Assembly: GCA_000431135.1 (NCBI GenBank)
Contig: HF987895.1
Coordinates: 38,132 to 65,349, forward strand
From: Clostridium sp. CAG:590
GTDB lineage: Bacteria; Bacillota; Clostridia; Lachnospirales; Lachnospiraceae
Direction of reading: 5' to 3'
DNA: 27,218 nt
The notes beneath the pieces are model-generated. The model saw only the letters and a program-made list of their open reading frames with translations, ran no database searches and had not been told where the DNA came from. The stretch's first letter is position 1. The number at the start of each line of letters is the position of its first letter. Below are positions 1-8,145 of this stretch, piece after piece. The translations under genes were made by a program, and so were the position numbers.

Positions 1-222
1 TATTATTACTATGCACATCTGTCGTCCTATGCAGGTGGAATGGAGGTCGGTAAAAAGGTTCAGGCAGGAGAATGGATCGGTTTTATGGGAAGTACCGGAG
101 AGGGAGAGGAAGGAACAAAAGGGAAATTTCCGGTTCATCTTCATTTTGGTATTTATTATCAGGATGGAACGGATGAAAAAGCTGTCGATCCGTATCCGTA
201 TTTGTTGAAAATCGAAGAATAG
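1..222 (+). CDS. M23 family metallopeptidase, C-terminal fragment
   Basis: The window opens inside this gene, so only the last 73 residues are seen. They carry the end of a peptidase M23 (LytM/lysostaphin-like) domain: a YAHLSSYA segment near residue 5 and the HLHFG motif at residues 46-50, whose histidines belong to the zinc site of the family. The chain ends soon after with DPYPYL, as is typical where the domain closes the protein. Such enzymes are usually exported and cut peptide cross-links of peptidoglycan; localisation cannot be judged because the N-terminus is missing. An internal ATG at position 40 lies within the domain and is not a start. The reading frame is open from base 1. Confidence 0.85.
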   Translation, partial: YYYYAHLSSYAGGMEVGKKVQAGEWIGFMGSTGEGEEGTKGKFPVHLHFGIYYQDGTDEKAVDPYPYLLKIEE

Positions 223-228
223 TAATTC

Positions 229-257
229 TTTCCTTTTATAAACAGATATGGTACAAT
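229..257 (+). promoter_or_regulatory. possible promoter of the relQ gene
   Basis: The 99-base gap before relQ contains TACAAT at 252-257, preceded by TGG, which fits an extended -10 element. No convincing -35 box sits 17 bases upstream (TTTCCT at 229-234 is poor). A second TATAAT at 261-266 also lacks a good -35. The region is AT-rich, so chance matches are likely. Confidence 0.3.
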
Positions 258-321
258 AATTATAATTGTGCAAATGATATGTGATGTAAAAAAATAGAAT
301 AGTATAAGAGGTGATGTTACT

Positions 322-1125
322 ATGGAGATTCAACTTTGGAGGGAGATATTAGATCCTTACCGGTTGGCAGTGGATGAATTGATCGTAAAATTTAACCACA
401 TTATTGAGGAATATCGGAATGCGGGATTGTATTCACCGATTGAGCAGGTAACCGGACGGGTAAAGAAGATATCCAGTATTCTGGATAAGATGCAAAAAAA
501 GAATATTGCAATTGAAGAGATTGATGATCGCATTTCGGATATGGCAGGAATTCGTATTATGTGTCAGTTTGTAGAGGATATTGAGAAGGTAGTAGAGATC
601 ATACATAACCGTACAGATATGGAAGTAATACAGGAGAAGGATTACATTCATAACATGAAAGAAAGCGGTTATCGAAGTTATCATATGATCATATATTATG
701 ATGTATATACGTTAGATGGAACGAAACGTATTCAGGCAGAGATCCAGATCCGTACGCTTGCCATGAACTTCTGGGCAACGATTGAGCATTCCCTGCAATA
801 CAAATATAAAGGGAATATGCCGGAGCATATCAAAGAGCGTTTGTTAAGTGCATCGAATGCGATCATAACACTTGATGAAGAAATGGGTTCTGTGCGTGAT
901 GAGATTATGGATGCACAGAATATATTCCAGATCAAGGCAACATTAGTATCCGACATACTGATCAATATTCAGAATCTGTTTAAGGTTGCAAACAAACGAG
1001 AGGTCTTGAAGATTCAGGATGAATTTTATAAGGTATATCAATCCGGAGATCTGGAACAGTTAGAACGTTTTTCCAAGCAGTTGGATATTATTTCAGAAGG
1101 ATATAAGGCGCAAAGCCTTGATTAA
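322..1125 (+). CDS. relQ: RelQ-type small alarmone synthetase (GTP pyrophosphokinase)
   Basis: The product (267 aa) transfers pyrophosphate from ATP to GDP or GTP to make (p)ppGpp in the cytoplasm. It matches the RelA/SpoT synthetase domain of the small single-domain class: SPIEQVTGRVKK, ISDMAGIRIMCQFVEDIE, KESGYRSYHMII and EIQIRTLAMNFWATIEHSL closely follow Bacillus RelQ (YjbM) from memory. There is no HD hydrolase, TGS or ACT domain, so degradation must be done elsewhere. Known RelQ proteins are about 210 residues; here roughly 55 additional residues follow the usual end (from about residue 212), probably helical. The start ATG follows an AGAGGTG ribosome binding site at about 308-314. RelQ family members act as tetramers and are often induced by cell-wall stress; I infer the same here. 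Confidence 0.93.
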   Translation: MEIQLWREILDPYRLAVDELIVKFNHIIEEYRNAGLYSPIEQVTGRVKKISSILDKMQKKNIAIEEIDDRISDMAGIRIMCQFVEDIEKVVEIIHNRTDMEVIQEKDYIHNMKESGYRSYHMIIYYDVYTLDGTKRIQAEIQIRTLAMNFWATIEHSLQYKYKGNMPEHIKERLLSASNAIITLDEEMGSVRDEIMDAQNIFQIKATLVSDILINIQNLFKVANKREVLKIQDEFYKVYQSGDLEQLERFSKQLDIISEGYKAQSLD

Positions 1126-1164
1126 AGAATGAGCTAGAACATTTTATTACAATCGGAGGATGGT

Positions 1165-2553
1165 ATGGAATTACCAGTTGCATTTGAAACAAAAATGAAA
1201 GAGATGCTCGGGTCAGATTATGAGAATTATCTGGCCTCTTTTAGCGAAGAATCCTATCAGGGACTTCGTGTAAATACTGCAAAGATCCCGGTAGACGAAT
1301 TCTTGAAGATTTCGCCATATAACCTGACACCGGTTCCATGGTGCCCGAATGGTTTTTATTACGAAAAAGGCGAAAAACCGGCAAAACATCCGTTTTATTT
1401 TGCCGGACTATATTATATACAGGAGCCGTCAGCCATGACAACAGCAAGTCTGCTTCCAATCGAGGAAGGAGATGTTGTATTGGATCTGTGTGCGGCACCG
1501 GGAGGCAAATCAACAGAATTGGCCGCCAGATTAAACGGCTCCGGACTTCTGATAACGAATGATATCAGCAATTCCAGAGCAAAAGCACTTCTTAAAAATA
1601 TTGAAGTATTTGGAGTAGGCAATGTTTTGGTGACAAGTGAGCCGCCCAACACACTTGCGAATCGTTTTCCGGCATTTTTTGATAAGATCTTAATTGATGC
1701 ACCATGTTCCGGAGAAGGAATGTTCCGCAAGCAGAATAATATGACGAAAGCCTGGGAAAGCAATGGAGTGGATCTGTTTGTCGGGCTTCAGCGCTCAATA
1801 CTCAAAGAAGCGGTTACCATGTTAAAACCGGGTGGAATGATCATATATTCCACCTGTACGTTCTCGAAGGAAGAAAATGAACAGTCCATCGAATATCTCT
1901 TATCGCTGGATGATTCCCTTGAACTTGTCGAACTGCCAATGTTTGACGGATTTGATACCGGACATGTGGAATGGGGCAATACCCATAATGAGGACTTGAA
2001 GAAATGCCGCCGCCTATGGCCACATCGGATAAAGGGTGAAGGTCATTTTGTTGCATTGGTGCATAAAAGAATTCCGGAGGATCAGGCAGTCGTGCAGCCG
2101 GTGTCGGAGTATGTATTTTCAAAAGACAAGCTAAGCAAGGAGGCAGAGGAATTTATTCATCGTCTGGACTATCCGTTTGACATGTCAAGAATTGATGTCC
2201 AGAAAGAGCGTGTATTTTATATTCCTCAAAAGATGCCGTATATAAAAGGTCTTCGGATTCTTCGTTGTGGGCTGTACATGGGGGACATGAAAAAGAACCG
2301 ATTTGAGCCAAGCCAGTCGCTTGCAATGTTTTTACACGAAAATGAATTTGCCAACACACTGAAATTACCGGCAGAAGATAACCGTGTGATCCGTTATCTG
2401 AAGGGCGAAACCATTGAATTGGCAGCAGAAGAAGAATCTCTTATAAAAGATGGCATCTGTCTGATCTGCGTGGATAATTATCCGTTAGGTTTCGGCAAGA
2501 ACACAAGAGGAACGATCAAGAACAAATACTTACCGGGCTGGAGGTGGATGTAG
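1165..2553 (+). CDS. rsmF: RsmF-like 16S rRNA cytosine-C5 methyltransferase (RsmB/NOP family)
   Basis: A 462-residue S-adenosylmethionine-dependent RNA methyltransferase. The SAM site CAAPGGKST lies at residues 109-117. The two cysteines of the m5C mechanism are in DAPCSGEGM (C181) and STCTFSKEENE (C231). An N-terminal segment with YYIQEPSAM precedes the SAM fold, and the last ~70 residues (PLGFGKNTRGTIKNKYLPGW) match the C-terminal RNA-binding region of the RsmF/YebU type, which is absent in RsmB. The substrate is therefore most likely 16S rRNA, though the exact cytosine cannot be read from sequence. GGAGGA at 1155-1160 sets the ATG start. The gene is followed with no gap by the dehydrogenase at 2554, so the two are probably co-transcribed. 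Confidence 0.88.
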   Translation: MELPVAFETKMKEMLGSDYENYLASFSEESYQGLRVNTAKIPVDEFLKISPYNLTPVPWCPNGFYYEKGEKPAKHPFYFAGLYYIQEPSAMTTASLLPIEEGDVVLDLCAAPGGKSTELAARLNGSGLLITNDISNSRAKALLKNIEVFGVGNVLVTSEPPNTLANRFPAFFDKILIDAPCSGEGMFRKQNNMTKAWESNGVDLFVGLQRSILKEAVTMLKPGGMIIYSTCTFSKEENEQSIEYLLSLDDSLELVELPMFDGFDTGHVEWGNTHNEDLKKCRRLWPHRIKGEGHFVALVHKRIPEDQAVVQPVSEYVFSKDKLSKEAEEFIHRLDYPFDMSRIDVQKERVFYIPQKMPYIKGLRILRCGLYMGDMKKNRFEPSQSLAMFLHENEFANTLKLPAEDNRVIRYLKGETIELAAEEESLIKDGICLICVDNYPLGFGKNTRGTIKNKYLPGWRWM

Positions 2554-3294
2554 ATGAGTAAAGCAGTTGCTATTATTACGGGTGCCTCCTCCGGAATGGG
2601 CTGGGAATTTGTACGACAGATTGACCGGAACATGCATCATATTCACGAAATATGGATGATCGCACGCAGAGAGGATCGATTGAATCTGTTGGCGGAAAAT
2701 GTAATGCGATGCAATGTCAGATGCATTTGTCTGGATCTGTGCAGGGAATCTGCATGGGAACAACTTGACCGGATATTAGAAACCGAACAGCCGGATGTAC
2801 GAATGCTTGTGAATGCGGCAGGTGTCGGACGCAGTGGCGTGTTTGCCGGAATTACCCGGACAGAAGCAGTGAATATGATCGATCTGAACGCACGGGCTTT
2901 GACTGCGGTAACACATACGGTACTGCCATATATGTCCAAACACAGCCGGATCATTCAGATGTGTTCTGCTTCTGCATTTTTCCCACAAAAGGAATTTTCA
3001 GTATATGCGGCATCTAAGGCATTTGTTCTCCGCTTTTCAATGGCATTACAGGCAGAACTGCGGGACCGTTGTATTGCTGTGACAATTGTCTGTCCGGGAC
3101 CGGTCGATACAGAATTTTTAGAAATTGCAAACAAGGGACGATCCTATAATCCATTTAAAAAACTTGTTATGGTAAAGCCGGAACCGGTCGTAAGAAAAGC
3201 GTTGACCGATGCCGGCAACAAAAAGAAGTTGTCCATTTATGGAATACCGATGAAATTGGTCTATGCCGCATCCATGCTGCTCCCGCATGTATAA
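2554..3294 (+). CDS. short-chain dehydrogenase/reductase (SDR)
   Basis: A 246-residue classical SDR oxidoreductase with a Rossmann fold. TGASSGMG (residues 9-16) is the dinucleotide-binding turn; NAAG (87-90) is the structural motif after strand 4; the catalytic tetrad is met by N112 (or nearby), a serine at about 138-140, and Y151 with K155 in YAASK. PGPVDTEF follows as usual. The substrate is unknown; in this subgroup (YqjQ/DltE-like, ending in a short hydrophobic C-terminus) functional assignments are generally lacking. NADP preference is plausible from R38/R39 after strand 2 but not proven. The ribosome binding site GGAGGTGG lies inside the last codons of the upstream methyltransferase gene, so translation is probably coupled. 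Confidence 0.85.
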   Translation: MSKAVAIITGASSGMGWEFVRQIDRNMHHIHEIWMIARREDRLNLLAENVMRCNVRCICLDLCRESAWEQLDRILETEQPDVRMLVNAAGVGRSGVFAGITRTEAVNMIDLNARALTAVTHTVLPYMSKHSRIIQMCSASAFFPQKEFSVYAASKAFVLRFSMALQAELRDRCIAVTIVCPGPVDTEFLEIANKGRSYNPFKKLVMVKPEPVVRKALTDAGNKKKLSIYGIPMKLVYAASMLLPHV

Positions 3295-3347
3295 GCGTAA
3301 GGATCGGCGTATGTATTTATGAACAGTTGTATAGAGGAGTAACGGGA

Positions 3348-4403
3348 ATGCAGGAGATAAAGATTGAAAGTTCTTCAGAAGGACAACGCCTGAACAAATT
3401 TCTTGGCAGATATTTAGATAATGCCCCACAGAGCTTTTTATATAAAATGCTGCGAAAGAAGAATATCAAATATAACAATGGCAAAGCGGATGGCAGCGAA
3501 ATCTTAAAAGCCGGCGACCGGATTCAGATCTACATGTCGGATGAAACCATATGTAATTTTCGCAAGGATGGTATGATTCCGCAGATGAGTACATCTTGCC
3601 ACAAATTTGAAAAATCAGATCCGTTAAAACAGATACCAATTCTTTATGAAAATGAAGATGTTCTGATTCTCAACAAACCTTCCGGCATCTTGTCCCAAAA
3701 GGCGGTTGCCTCGGACTATTCGTTAAATGAACAGATTGTAGAATATTACAAATGGAAAGGTGGTTCGCTATCGTTGTTTACCCCTTCGGTATGCAATCGC
3801 CTTGATCGCAATACGAGTGGAATCATTTTAGCGGGCATGTCTTTAAAAGGAACACAAATGCTTTCGCGTGTATTAAAGGCACGAACGATTGATAAATATT
3901 ATCTGACGATCGTCTGTGGAACAGTTACTCAGGCGACAACAATAAAAGGATTCCTGTGTAAGAAGAAAAACCACAATCAGGTTGTGATCTTCCGGACAAA
4001 GGAAGAGGCATTGACAAATGGATATCAGGAGGCTGCTTTTATTGAGACACAGTATCAACCGCTTGCGCATGGAAAAAGCGGAAAAGAAAATTTCACACTG
4101 CTGAAAGTAAAACTTGTGACAGGAAAAACCCATCAGATCCGCGCCCATTTAAAGAGTGTCGGACATCCGATCATCGGGGATGGAAAATACGGACTTAAAT
4201 CCGTCAATGCATATATAAAGAGTGCGTTTGGGATACGGCATCAGTTACTGCATGCATTTTATATTCATTTCCCGGAGGACATAGACAATGTGCTGGCCGG
4301 AAAAAGTTTTACTGCAATGCCCGAGAAACCGTTTTTACAGGCAATCTACGCAATGTTTGATTCTATTCAGTCCAAAGAAGACTTAGAGAAAAAGATGTTA
4401 TAG
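3348..4403 (+). CDS. RluA family RNA pseudouridine synthase
   Basis: A 351-residue pseudouridine synthase of the RluA/RluC/RluD class, converting uridine to pseudouridine in rRNA or tRNA. An S4-like RNA-binding segment occupies about residues 10-65 (EGQRLNKFLGRYL), followed by the catalytic domain from ILYENEDVLILNKPSG (about 98-113). The catalytic aspartate is D153 in NRLDRNTSG, and the late motif TGKTHQIRAHLKSVGHPIIGD is intact. The ATG at 3348 is chosen because AGAGGAG at about 3333-3339 lies 8 bases before it; a TTG 21 bases upstream would put that site inside the gene. The exact RNA target cannot be read from the sequence. Confidence 0.9.
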   Translation: MQEIKIESSSEGQRLNKFLGRYLDNAPQSFLYKMLRKKNIKYNNGKADGSEILKAGDRIQIYMSDETICNFRKDGMIPQMSTSCHKFEKSDPLKQIPILYENEDVLILNKPSGILSQKAVASDYSLNEQIVEYYKWKGGSLSLFTPSVCNRLDRNTSGIILAGMSLKGTQMLSRVLKARTIDKYYLTIVCGTVTQATTIKGFLCKKKNHNQVVIFRTKEEALTNGYQEAAFIETQYQPLAHGKSGKENFTLLKVKLVTGKTHQIRAHLKSVGHPIIGDGKYGLKSVNAYIKSAFGIRHQLLHAFYIHFPEDIDNVLAGKSFTAMPEKPFLQAIYAMFDSIQSKEDLEKKML

Positions 4404-4417
4404 AAAGAGGCAATACA

Positions 4418-4957
4418 GTGGCAACATGGAATTCAAGAGGGCTTCGGGGTTCAACATTCGAGGAGCTCATTAACGCAACAAATGAACTATATATCGAAAA
4501 AGGACTTGCTTTGGTTCAGAAGATTCCGACACCGATCACACCGATCGAGATCGACAAAGCGACCAGACACATTACACTGGCCTATTTTGAAAAGGATTCT
4601 ACCGTGGATTATATCGGGGTGGCGCAGTCTGTTCCAATCTGCTTTGATGCAAAGGAATGTCATAAGGATACCTTTCCGATGCAGAATATACATGAACATC
4701 AGATGCAGTTTATGAAACGTTTTGAACAACAGGGAGGGATCAGTTTTTTATTGATCTATTTTACCACAAGAAATGAATTTTATTATCTGCCTTATCGTGT
4801 TCTGGCAGAATATGTGGAGCGGATCACACGCGATGGGCATGCAAAGAACTTCAAATATGAAGAATTAGATCCCCGTTATTTTATACATTCAGAAGGGGCT
4901 GCCCTTGTTCATTATTTGGAAGCAATCAATATTGATCTGGCAGATCGGGATAAATGA
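4418..4957 (+). CDS. recU: RecU Holliday junction resolvase
   Basis: A 179-residue protein resembling the Firmicutes RecU nuclease, which resolves four-way DNA junctions during recombination and chromosome segregation. Recognisable family blocks are SRGLRGSTFEELINATNELY, the KIPTPI segment, and FPMQNIHEHQMQFMKRFEQQGGISF. The PD-(D/E)xK site maps as D64, D77 and K79; spacing equals that of Bacillus subtilis RecU D88, E101 and K103, but the middle residue is Asp instead of Glu. The start is GTG at 4418, 8 bases after a GAAAGAGG site, and the protein is shorter at the N-terminus than the ~206-residue Bacillus form. No penicillin-binding protein gene adjoins it, unlike in Bacillus. Confidence 0.85.
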   Translation: MATWNSRGLRGSTFEELINATNELYIEKGLALVQKIPTPITPIEIDKATRHITLAYFEKDSTVDYIGVAQSVPICFDAKECHKDTFPMQNIHEHQMQFMKRFEQQGGISFLLIYFTTRNEFYYLPYRVLAEYVERITRDGHAKNFKYEELDPRYFIHSEGAALVHYLEAINIDLADRDK

Positions 4958-5000
4958 GAATCCATATCATGTGAGAATTATGAATTGATATACCCATTAC

Positions 5001-5029
5001 TTGAATAATTATTCAGAATTTGTTATTAT
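5001..5029 (+). promoter_or_regulatory. sigma-A type promoter of trpS
   Basis: TTGAAT at 5001-5006, a 17-base spacer, and TATTAT at 5024-5029 with a TGT extended -10 just before it. Transcription would begin near 5036, about 43 bases before the trpS start. This is the likely main promoter for trpS and perhaps the following his genes. No T-box leader fits in such a short untranslated region. Confidence 0.65.
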
Positions 5030-5078
5030 GTAACATGTGCTATGCACAATTGTTACAGATTATAAGGAGAGAGAAACA

Positions 5079-6164
5079 ATGTCAAAGATTATTTTAACAG
5101 GAGACAGACCAACCGGACGGTTACATGTAGGACATTATGTAGGTTCTTTGAAACGAAGAGTAGAATTACAGAATTCAGGAGAATATGACAAGATATATAT
5201 TATGATCGCAGATGCACAGGCATTGACCGATAATGCAGATGATCCGGAAAAGGTTCGTGAGAATATCATAGAAGTTGCACTTGATTATCTCGCCTGTGGA
5301 ATTGATCCGGACAAATCGACAATCTTAATTCAGTCACAGATTCCGGAACTTACGGAATTGACATTTTATTATATGAATTTAGTTACCGTTTCCCGCTTAC
5401 AGAGAAATCCAACCGTAAAATCAGAGATTAAGATGCGTAACTTTGAAACAAGTATTCCGGTTGGTTTCTTTACATATCCGATCAGCCAGGCAGCAGATAT
5501 TACCGCATTTCAGGCAACTACGGTTCCGGCAGGGGAAGACCAGATGCCGATGCTCGAACAGACAAAGGAGATCGTACATAAGTTTAACAGTGTATATGGA
5601 GAAGCTTTGACTGATCCAAGTATTCTTCTTCCGGAGAACGAAGCCTGTCTGCGACTTCCGGGAATTGACGGAAAGGCAAAGATGAGTAAATCATTAGGCA
5701 ACTGCATTTATTTATCAGAGGAACCGAATGAGATCAAAAATAAGATCATGAGTATGTATACCGATCCGGATCATATTAAGATCACCGATCCTGGCAAGTT
5801 AGAAGGTAATACCGTATTTACTTATCTGGATGCATTTTCAAAACCGGAACATTTCGAACGTTATCTTCCGGAATATGCGAATTTACAGGAATTAAAAGAT
5901 CATTATACAAGAGGTGGTTTAGGAGATGTAAAGGTTAAGAACTTCCTCAACAACGTAATGCAGGAAGAGTTAGAGCCAATCCGCAACCGCAGACATGAAT
6001 ACGAAAAAGATATTGCCTATGTATATGATATTCTTAAGAAGGGCAGTGAAGAGGCAGAAAAAGTTGCGGCTAAGACATTAGCTGATGTAAAGGCTGCTAT
6101 GAAGATCAATTATTTTGAAGATGAAGAATTGATCGCAAAGCATATTGCAAAATATCAGAAATAA
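5079..6164 (+). CDS. trpS: tryptophan--tRNA ligase
   Basis: A 361-residue class I aminoacyl-tRNA synthetase charging tRNA-Trp. The ATP-binding signature of the HIGH type is GRLHVGHYVGS near the N-terminus, and the KMSKS loop appears as GKAKMSKSLGN. The middle carries AQALTD, IPVGFFTYPISQAADI and the GEDQMPMLEQT segment that are usual in TrpRS. The ATG at 5079 follows AAGGAGA (5064-5070); a GTG 42 bases upstream falls at the predicted transcription start and has no ribosome binding site, so it is rejected. hisZ begins 29 bases after the stop with no visible terminator, suggesting a shared transcript. Confidence 0.95.
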   Translation: MSKIILTGDRPTGRLHVGHYVGSLKRRVELQNSGEYDKIYIMIADAQALTDNADDPEKVRENIIEVALDYLACGIDPDKSTILIQSQIPELTELTFYYMNLVTVSRLQRNPTVKSEIKMRNFETSIPVGFFTYPISQAADITAFQATTVPAGEDQMPMLEQTKEIVHKFNSVYGEALTDPSILLPENEACLRLPGIDGKAKMSKSLGNCIYLSEEPNEIKNKIMSMYTDPDHIKITDPGKLEGNTVFTYLDAFSKPEHFERYLPEYANLQELKDHYTRGGLGDVKVKNFLNNVMQEELEPIRNRRHEYEKDIAYVYDILKKGSEEAEKVAAKTLADVKAAMKINYFEDEELIAKHIAKYQK

Positions 6165-6193
6165 TTACCACATTTTACCAAAGGAGAAAAGAG

Positions 6194-7453
6194 ATGGAAA
6201 AACTATTGCACACTCCGGAAGGAGTAAGAGATATCTATGATAATGAATGCAAGAAGAAACGAAAGGTTCTTTCCAAAATGCATCACGTCCTCTCTTTATA
6301 TAGTTATAATGATATCGAGACTCCAACGTTTGAGTTTTTTGATATTTTCAATCAGGATAAAGGATCCGCCGCATCAAATGAGATGTACAAGTTTTTTGAC
6401 CGGGATAATAACACATTGGTATTAAGACCGGATATTACACCAAGTATTGCACGATGCGTAGCCAAGTATTACAGCGAAGAAGATCTGCCAATCCGTTTGT
6501 GTTATCAGGGAGACACCTTTTTAAATACCCACAATCATCAGGGCAAATCCCACCAAATCACACAGTTAGGTGCAGAGCTGATCAATGATGATTCTTCAGC
6601 AGCGGATGCAGAAGTCATTGCGACTGTGATCGATTGTTTTTTGGCGGCAGGATTTAAAGAATTCCAGATAGAGATTGGAGAAGTAGAATTTTTCAAAGGA
6701 ATATTAGAAGAGGCCAGTCTTTCCAAAGAAACAGCGGAAGAGATTCGCAAGTATATTCATAACCGGAACTTCTTCGGCCTGGAATCACTCGTAAAAGAAT
6801 TAAATTTATCCGATTCGGTAAAGAAAGTGTTATTGAGCTTTGATCAGTTATTTGGTGGTTGTGAAATGTTAGAACGTGCAAAGCAACTTGTCAGCAATCC
6901 AACTTCGTTGGAAGCGATCAACCGGCTTGAAAAGGTATATACTGCATTATCCTATTCCGGATATGAGCAGTATATCAGCTTTGATTTTTCGCTGTTAAGC
7001 CGTTATGAATATTATACCGGAATCATGTTCCGTGGATATACATTCGGAACGGGCGATGCCGTTGTAAAAGGCGGCCGGTACAATAATCTGTTAGAGCAGT
7101 ATGGTAAAAATGCTCCGGCGATCGGTTTTGCATTCTATATTGAGGATTTAATGAAAGCCATTACAAGTCAGAAAGTAGAAGTGTCAATTGATAATTCAGA
7201 CAGTATTATCCTGTACGATATAGAATATCAGAAATATGCCATTCGATTTGCCAATCATCTTCGTAAATCAGATCGAAAAGTAGAACTGATCCGCAAATCC
7301 AAGAAAAAAGACGTAAAAGATTATGCGGAATACGGAAAACACAATCATTTTTCCAGCATGTTTTATCTGACATCCGATAAGACGGTGGATGTATATGATT
7401 TTGTTGCGGAAGATATTGGAAGTGCGTTGATTGAAGACATTGAATTTTGTTAA
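6194..7453 (+). CDS. hisZ: ATP phosphoribosyltransferase regulatory subunit HisZ
   Basis: A 419-residue paralogue of histidyl-tRNA synthetase. It has the class II core (LRPDITPSIARCVAKYY, the motif-2-like QGDTFLNTHNHQGKSHQ, and the HisRS-like YYTGIMFRGYTFGTG plus GGRYNNLLEQYG) and it lies directly before short-form hisG. In this family the protein has no charging activity; it assembles with HisG into a hetero-octamer, is needed for catalysis and conveys feedback inhibition by histidine. The C-terminal ~85 residues are not an obvious anticodon-binding domain, which also argues for HisZ over HisS. AAGGAG at 6181-6186 lies 7 bases before the ATG. It is the first his gene of the cluster. Confidence 0.92.
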   Translation: MEKLLHTPEGVRDIYDNECKKKRKVLSKMHHVLSLYSYNDIETPTFEFFDIFNQDKGSAASNEMYKFFDRDNNTLVLRPDITPSIARCVAKYYSEEDLPIRLCYQGDTFLNTHNHQGKSHQITQLGAELINDDSSAADAEVIATVIDCFLAAGFKEFQIEIGEVEFFKGILEEASLSKETAEEIRKYIHNRNFFGLESLVKELNLSDSVKKVLLSFDQLFGGCEMLERAKQLVSNPTSLEAINRLEKVYTALSYSGYEQYISFDFSLLSRYEYYTGIMFRGYTFGTGDAVVKGGRYNNLLEQYGKNAPAIGFAFYIEDLMKAITSQKVEVSIDNSDSIILYDIEYQKYAIRFANHLRKSDRKVELIRKSKKKDVKDYAEYGKHNHFSSMFYLTSDKTVDVYDFVAEDIGSALIEDIEFC

Positions 7454-7480
7454 TGATAGCATTCAGAAATGAGGTTTGAC

Positions 7481-8128
7481 ATGAGATATATTACATTTGC
7501 GTTGGCAAAAGGAAGACTTGCAAAGAAGACACTTGCATATTTAGAGCAGATCGGTATAACATGCGAGGAAATGAAAGACCCTGATACACGGAAACTTATC
7601 TTCACTAACGAAGAATTGAAACTGCGTTTTTTCCTTGCAAAAGCCGGTGATGTTCCAACTTATGTTGAATATGGAGCAGCAGATATCGGCGTGGTCGGAA
7701 AAGATACAATATTAGAAGAAGATCGTGACAATATATATGAAGTATTAGATCTTGGTTTCGGAAAATGCAGAATGTGTGTCTGCGGTCCGGAAAGTGCAAG
7801 AGAGATTCTTAGTAAGAATGAAATCATCCGTGTAGCCAGCAAATATCCGAATATTGCAAAGAATTATTTTCAATCCAAGAAAAATCAGACGGTCGAGATT
7901 ATCAAATTGAACGGTTCCGTCGAATTGGCACCGATCGTAGACCTCTCTGATGTAATTGTAGATATTGTTGAGACAGGGACCACTCTTCGCGAGAACGGAC
8001 TGACGGTATTAGAAGAGGTTTGTCCTCTTTCTTGCAGAATGGTCGTGAACAAGGTTAGTCTGAAGATGGAACAGCAAAGAATTCTGACAATTGTTAATGA
8101 TTTAAAGAAATTGATATATGAACAATAA
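7481..8128 (+). CDS. hisG: ATP phosphoribosyltransferase catalytic subunit, short form
   Basis: A 215-residue HisG that joins ATP and phosphoribosyl pyrophosphate, the committed step of histidine synthesis. FALAKGRL at the N-terminus, EYGAADIGVVGKD, and the PRPP-binding loop DIVETGTTLRENGL are present. The ~80-residue C-terminal regulatory domain of long HisG is lacking, which fits the adjacent HisZ. The ATG at 7481 is preferred because GAGG at 7471-7474 gives a 6-base spacing; the in-frame ATG 12 bases earlier would swallow that site and has none of its own. hisD follows after 17 bases. Confidence 0.94.
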   Translation: MRYITFALAKGRLAKKTLAYLEQIGITCEEMKDPDTRKLIFTNEELKLRFFLAKAGDVPTYVEYGAADIGVVGKDTILEEDRDNIYEVLDLGFGKCRMCVCGPESAREILSKNEIIRVASKYPNIAKNYFQSKKNQTVEIIKLNGSVELAPIVDLSDVIVDIVETGTTLRENGLTVLEEVCPLSCRMVVNKVSLKMEQQRILTIVNDLKKLIYEQ

Positions 8129-8145
8129 CGAAAGAGGGTAAAAGG

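Noticed and set aside
1413..1763. 116-residue reverse-strand frame
   Set aside because: It lies wholly inside the methyltransferase gene, has no ribosome binding site and codes no recognisable protein.
4958..5078. T-box or tryptophan-attenuation leader before trpS
   Set aside because: The transcribed leader is only about 43 bases and has no T-box sequence or hairpin series.
5037..5078. N-terminal extension of trpS from GTG
   Set aside because: It begins at the predicted transcription start; the ATG at 5079 has a strong ribosome binding site and the family N-terminus.
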